Shown here piece by piece: positions 61,938 through 64,000 of a stretch of DNA of 64,000 nt. Below the pieces are notes generated by a model. That model was not told the origin of the DNA. It saw only the letters and a list, made by a program, of their open reading frames with translations, and did not search any database. The DNA lies in assembly GCF_022811925.1 (NCBI RefSeq), contig NZ_CP065511.1, positions 3,341,501 to 3,405,500 of the forward strand. Direction: 5' to 3'. The stretch comes from Cytobacillus oceanisediminis (GTDB lineage: Bacteria > Bacillota > Bacilli > Bacillales > Cytobacillaceae). The position numbers and the translations under genes were made by a program. Within the stretch, counting starts at the first letter, position 1. Every line of letters starts with the position of its first letter.

Positions 61938-63254
61938 TTAATAGAATAATGAAGCAATAATAATAGTCGGGATTGCTGCTATAACAGGAGCCATAACGGC
62001 GGTTGCAAAAATATGGCGATAAGCATCTTTATGAGTCAATCCGACAACCGCGAGAATCGTGATAACAGCACCATTGTGCGGAAGTGCATCAAATCCGCCC
62101 GACGCCATTGCGGCGATCCGGTGTAGAATTTCTGGATCCAGACCCATATCAAAATAGGTTTTTCCGAGCGTTTCCATGGCAATGCCAAGTCCCCCTGAAG
62201 CTGATCCAGTAATTCCCGCAAGCAATGTAGTCGCCAGGTATAATGAAATGAATGGAGATCCCGGTATACTAGTTAGCCAATCAGATACAACCGCAAATCC
62301 TGCAGTAGCAGCAATGACCGTGCCATACCCTACATCAGCACTTGTATTAACGATTGGCAGAACCGTATTCGTGGCACCAACATTGATAGTCCTGAATTTC
62401 TTCTCAATAAATGGCCAAAACAGCACAAAGCAGACAGCTACTGACAACATCAGGGTTAAAAGGACATCGAGCTTAAAGGCATTTAAAGAAACAAGTAAAA
62501 ATACGGGTGGAAGGATGCTGACAAATAAAGGAGGCAGTTTTTTATCAGCATACTGATCTGTCATTTCCTGCTTTGGATTCTTATCCAGATTTTTCATATT
62601 GCTGTACGTTTCTCCACGGCTTTCTGCACGTTTTAATGCAAAACGCAAGTACCACACATTGATGATAATGACGAGAATCGTAGCAATGATCCCAAGCAGC
62701 GGGGCTGCCGTAACCGTTGTACCGAAATATTTAGTGGGAATGATGTTCTGGATGGAGGGGGTTCCTGGTGTCATCGTCATCGTAAAAGTCGCAATTCCAA
62801 AAAAGAATGCACCGACAAATAAGTGCCACGGTACTTCCAGCTCTTTGAATAATGGCTTTGCGATCGGAAGCATCGCGAAGATTACCACAAAAACATTGAT
62901 CCCGCCATAAGTAAGAATGGCACTAATAACCACAACGGCGATAAGGACTTTAAACTTGCTTTCACGGCCAATTATTTTCAAAAGTGCTTCTGCAATTTTT
63001 CTCGCTGCACCACTGTCCTCCATGAACTTTCCGAAAAGAGCAGCAAATAGGAAAATCAAATAATAGTTTTTCGCAAAGTTGATAAACCCGGCCATATAGC
63101 TTTCCTGCATCCCTTCAAGAAATGGCATGCCATTTAAAAGAATGACAATAATACTCGCTATCGGTGCAATGATGATAATGCTGAAGCCGCGCAAGGCCAT
63201 GAATATTAAAATCCCCAATGACAGCAGGATCGTAAAGACGCTCCACAATTCCAC
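61938..63254 (-). CDS. GntP-family organic-acid permease
   Basis: 438 residues, about 12 membrane segments. NLKIIG-like SIIIIAPIASIIVILLNGMPFLEGM and LTYGGINVFVVIFAMLPIAKPLFKEL are family signatures. GntP carriers import gluconate or other hydroxy- and keto-acids. Grouped with an acyl-CoA ligase, a hydroxyacyl-CoA dehydrogenase and a thiolase, its substrate is more likely a hydroxy or keto acid (for example a 3-hydroxybutyrate-like compound) than gluconate. Confidence 0.85.
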   Translation of the reverse strand: MELWSVFTILLSLGILIFMALRGFSIIIIAPIASIIVILLNGMPFLEGMQESYMAGFINFAKNYYLIFLFAALFGKFMEDSGAARKIAEALLKIIGRESKFKVLIAVVVISAILTYGGINVFVVIFAMLPIAKPLFKELEVPWHLFVGAFFFGIATFTMTMTPGTPSIQNIIPTKYFGTTVTAAPLLGIIATILVIIINVWYLRFALKRAESRGETYSNMKNLDKNPKQEMTDQYADKKLPPLFVSILPPVFLLVSLNAFKLDVLLTLMLSVAVCFVLFWPFIEKKFRTINVGATNTVLPIVNTSADVGYGTVIAATAGFAVVSDWLTSIPGSPFISLYLATTLLAGITGSASGGLGIAMETLGKTYFDMGLDPEILHRIAAMASGGFDALPHNGAVITILAVVGLTHKDAYRHIFATAVMAPVIAAIPTIIIASLFY

Positions 63255-63294
63255 TCAATTTCCCCCTTTTTTAAAAAAATCTCTTAATCTATTT

Positions 63295-64000
63295 TTATTT
63301 TCTTAATAAATTTTTTTGGATTTTTCCTATAGAGGTTCGAGGGAAATCGTCTACAAAACGGAACTCCTGTGGAACTTTAAAATATGAGAGCCTTTCTTTG
63401 CAGAATTCATAAAGCTCATCGAAAGAAACCTCTTTTCCTTCAGAACATCTGATATATGCCACAACGATTTCTTCACGTAATGAATCAGGCTCGCCAACCA
63501 CAGCGCACTCTTCGACAGCTGCGTGATTTGATAGCACATTCTCAACCTCTATTGAAGAAATATTTTCTCCGGCACGCTTAATCATGTCCTTGTTCCGGTC
63601 AACAAACCAAATAAATCCTTCCTCATTGTAATAGCCTTTGTCCCCAGTATGAAGGTAGCCATCCTGCAAGGTTTTGGCTGTAGCTTCTGGATTCTTATAG
63701 TAACCCTTCATCAGGGATGGACTTTTAATAATAATCTCTCCTACTTCTCCTGGCATTGCTTCTTCGCCATTTTCCCTGATAATCTTTACTTCATGACCAA
63801 GGCCGGGCTTCCCAATCGGGACAATCCCTGAAGCAGAATCCGTAATCATTTCCTCATGAAGGGGTGTAACGATATTGGTAGTGATCGACTCGGTCATGCC
63901 ATACCATTGATAAAGCTTTATGCCAAATCTCTCCTGGAACTTGACCAAATCCTGATAGGTAACGAATAACCCATATCCAGCTTTGCGAAGAGTATGTTCC
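63295..64000 (-). CDS. AMP-forming acyl-CoA ligase, partial
   Basis: The frame enters from the right edge and ends at 63295; the last 235 or so codons are visible. Motifs: YQWYGMTES (A5), HTGDKGYYNEEGFIWFVDRNKDMIKRAGENISSIEVE (A7-A8) and the catalytic Lys in RTSIGKIQKNLLRK (A10). It activates a carboxylic acid to its CoA thioester using ATP. The N-terminal P-loop-like region is out of the window. First gene in transcription of the acyl-CoA operon, 40 bases from the GntP gene. Confidence 0.88.
   Translation of the reverse strand, partial: EHTLRKAGYGLFVTYQDLVKFQERFGIKLYQWYGMTESITTNIVTPLHEEMITDSASGIVPIGKPGLGHEVKIIRENGEEAMPGEVGEIIIKSPSLMKGYYKNPEATAKTLQDGYLHTGDKGYYNEEGFIWFVDRNKDMIKRAGENISSIEVENVLSNHAAVEECAVVGEPDSLREEIVVAYIRCSEGKEVSFDELYEFCKERLSYFKVPQEFRFVDDFPRTSIGKIQKNLLRK

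Noticed and set aside
1..64000. CRISPR array, rRNA or tRNA genes, intact insertion sequence
   Set aside because: No evenly spaced repeats, cloverleaf-like sequence or transposase found anywhere in the window.

Overview
The window is AT-rich DNA with strong AGGAGG-type ribosome binding sites, frequent TTG, GTG and even CTG starts, T-tailed Rho-independent terminators, lipobox signal peptides, a ComK homologue and a CtaB. These traits point to an aerobic, soil-type member of the Bacillaceae (Bacillus/Cytobacillus/Mesobacillus-like). This is an inference from gene content; no rRNA or tRNA gene was found. Nearly all large operons run on the minus strand.

Layout. 1-6 kb is an accessory, poorly conserved stretch: unknown small genes, a DUF1643-type protein, a GIY-YIG plus TPR protein, a lipoprotein and a gene remnant. 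6-11.5 kb holds small regulator/effector pairs: ArsR with an SRPBCC protein, a zinc-free MDR oxidoreductase that appears to start at CTG, an XRE-cupin regulator divergent from a LysE exporter, and PadR with a HAAS-type membrane protein. 11.5-17.7 kb is a hydantoinase/oxoprolinase operon (XRE-cupin regulator, HyuA, HyuB, small cupin, NCS1 permease). After a stand-alone heme O synthase (ctaB), 19.9-28.2 kb is a complete malonate decarboxylase locus. It has a GntR-FCD regulator, mdcH, mdcA, mdcB, mdcC, a fused mdcDE and mdcG on one strand and the malonate carrier genes madL and madM on the other, with two related operator-like sites between them.

28.3-31.8 kb carries a comK homologue, two tandem overlapping DndB-like (DGQHR) genes and a 670-bp intergenic region. 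That region contains a perfect sigma-A promoter on the plus strand with no gene behind it, a strong small-RNA candidate. 31.8-45.3 kb is a fructan-utilisation operon: LacI regulator, two ABC permeases, a binding lipoprotein, fructokinase, an intracellular GH32, a YesL-like protein, and a 1788-residue secreted protein with two GH32 catalytic units, three repeated binding modules and a LamG domain. It lies between two gene remnants (an unidentified 3' end and a ThiF-like fragment), which suggests insertion.

45.4-58.2 kb begins with a frameshifted proline dehydrogenase and an AraC regulator. A catabolic cluster follows, with a Gate-domain protein, a Nif3-like protein, DUF2294, two amidohydrolases, an M24 creatinase/prolidase-fold enzyme with altered metal ligands, an SSS symporter and a PucR regulator. 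It probably takes up and breaks down a small amide or dipeptide-like nutrient. 58.3-64 kb has a second LysE/XRE-cupin divergent pair and an acyl-CoA operon (acyl-CoA ligase, GntP permease, 3-hydroxyacyl-CoA dehydrogenase, thiolase) that runs off the right edge.

Overall the window is a catabolic island region: several self-contained uptake-plus-breakdown modules, each with its own regulator. The observations most worth a second look are the promoter/dyad element at 31.3 kb, the double-GH32 fructanase, the orphan DGQHR pair and the M24/amidohydrolase cluster.
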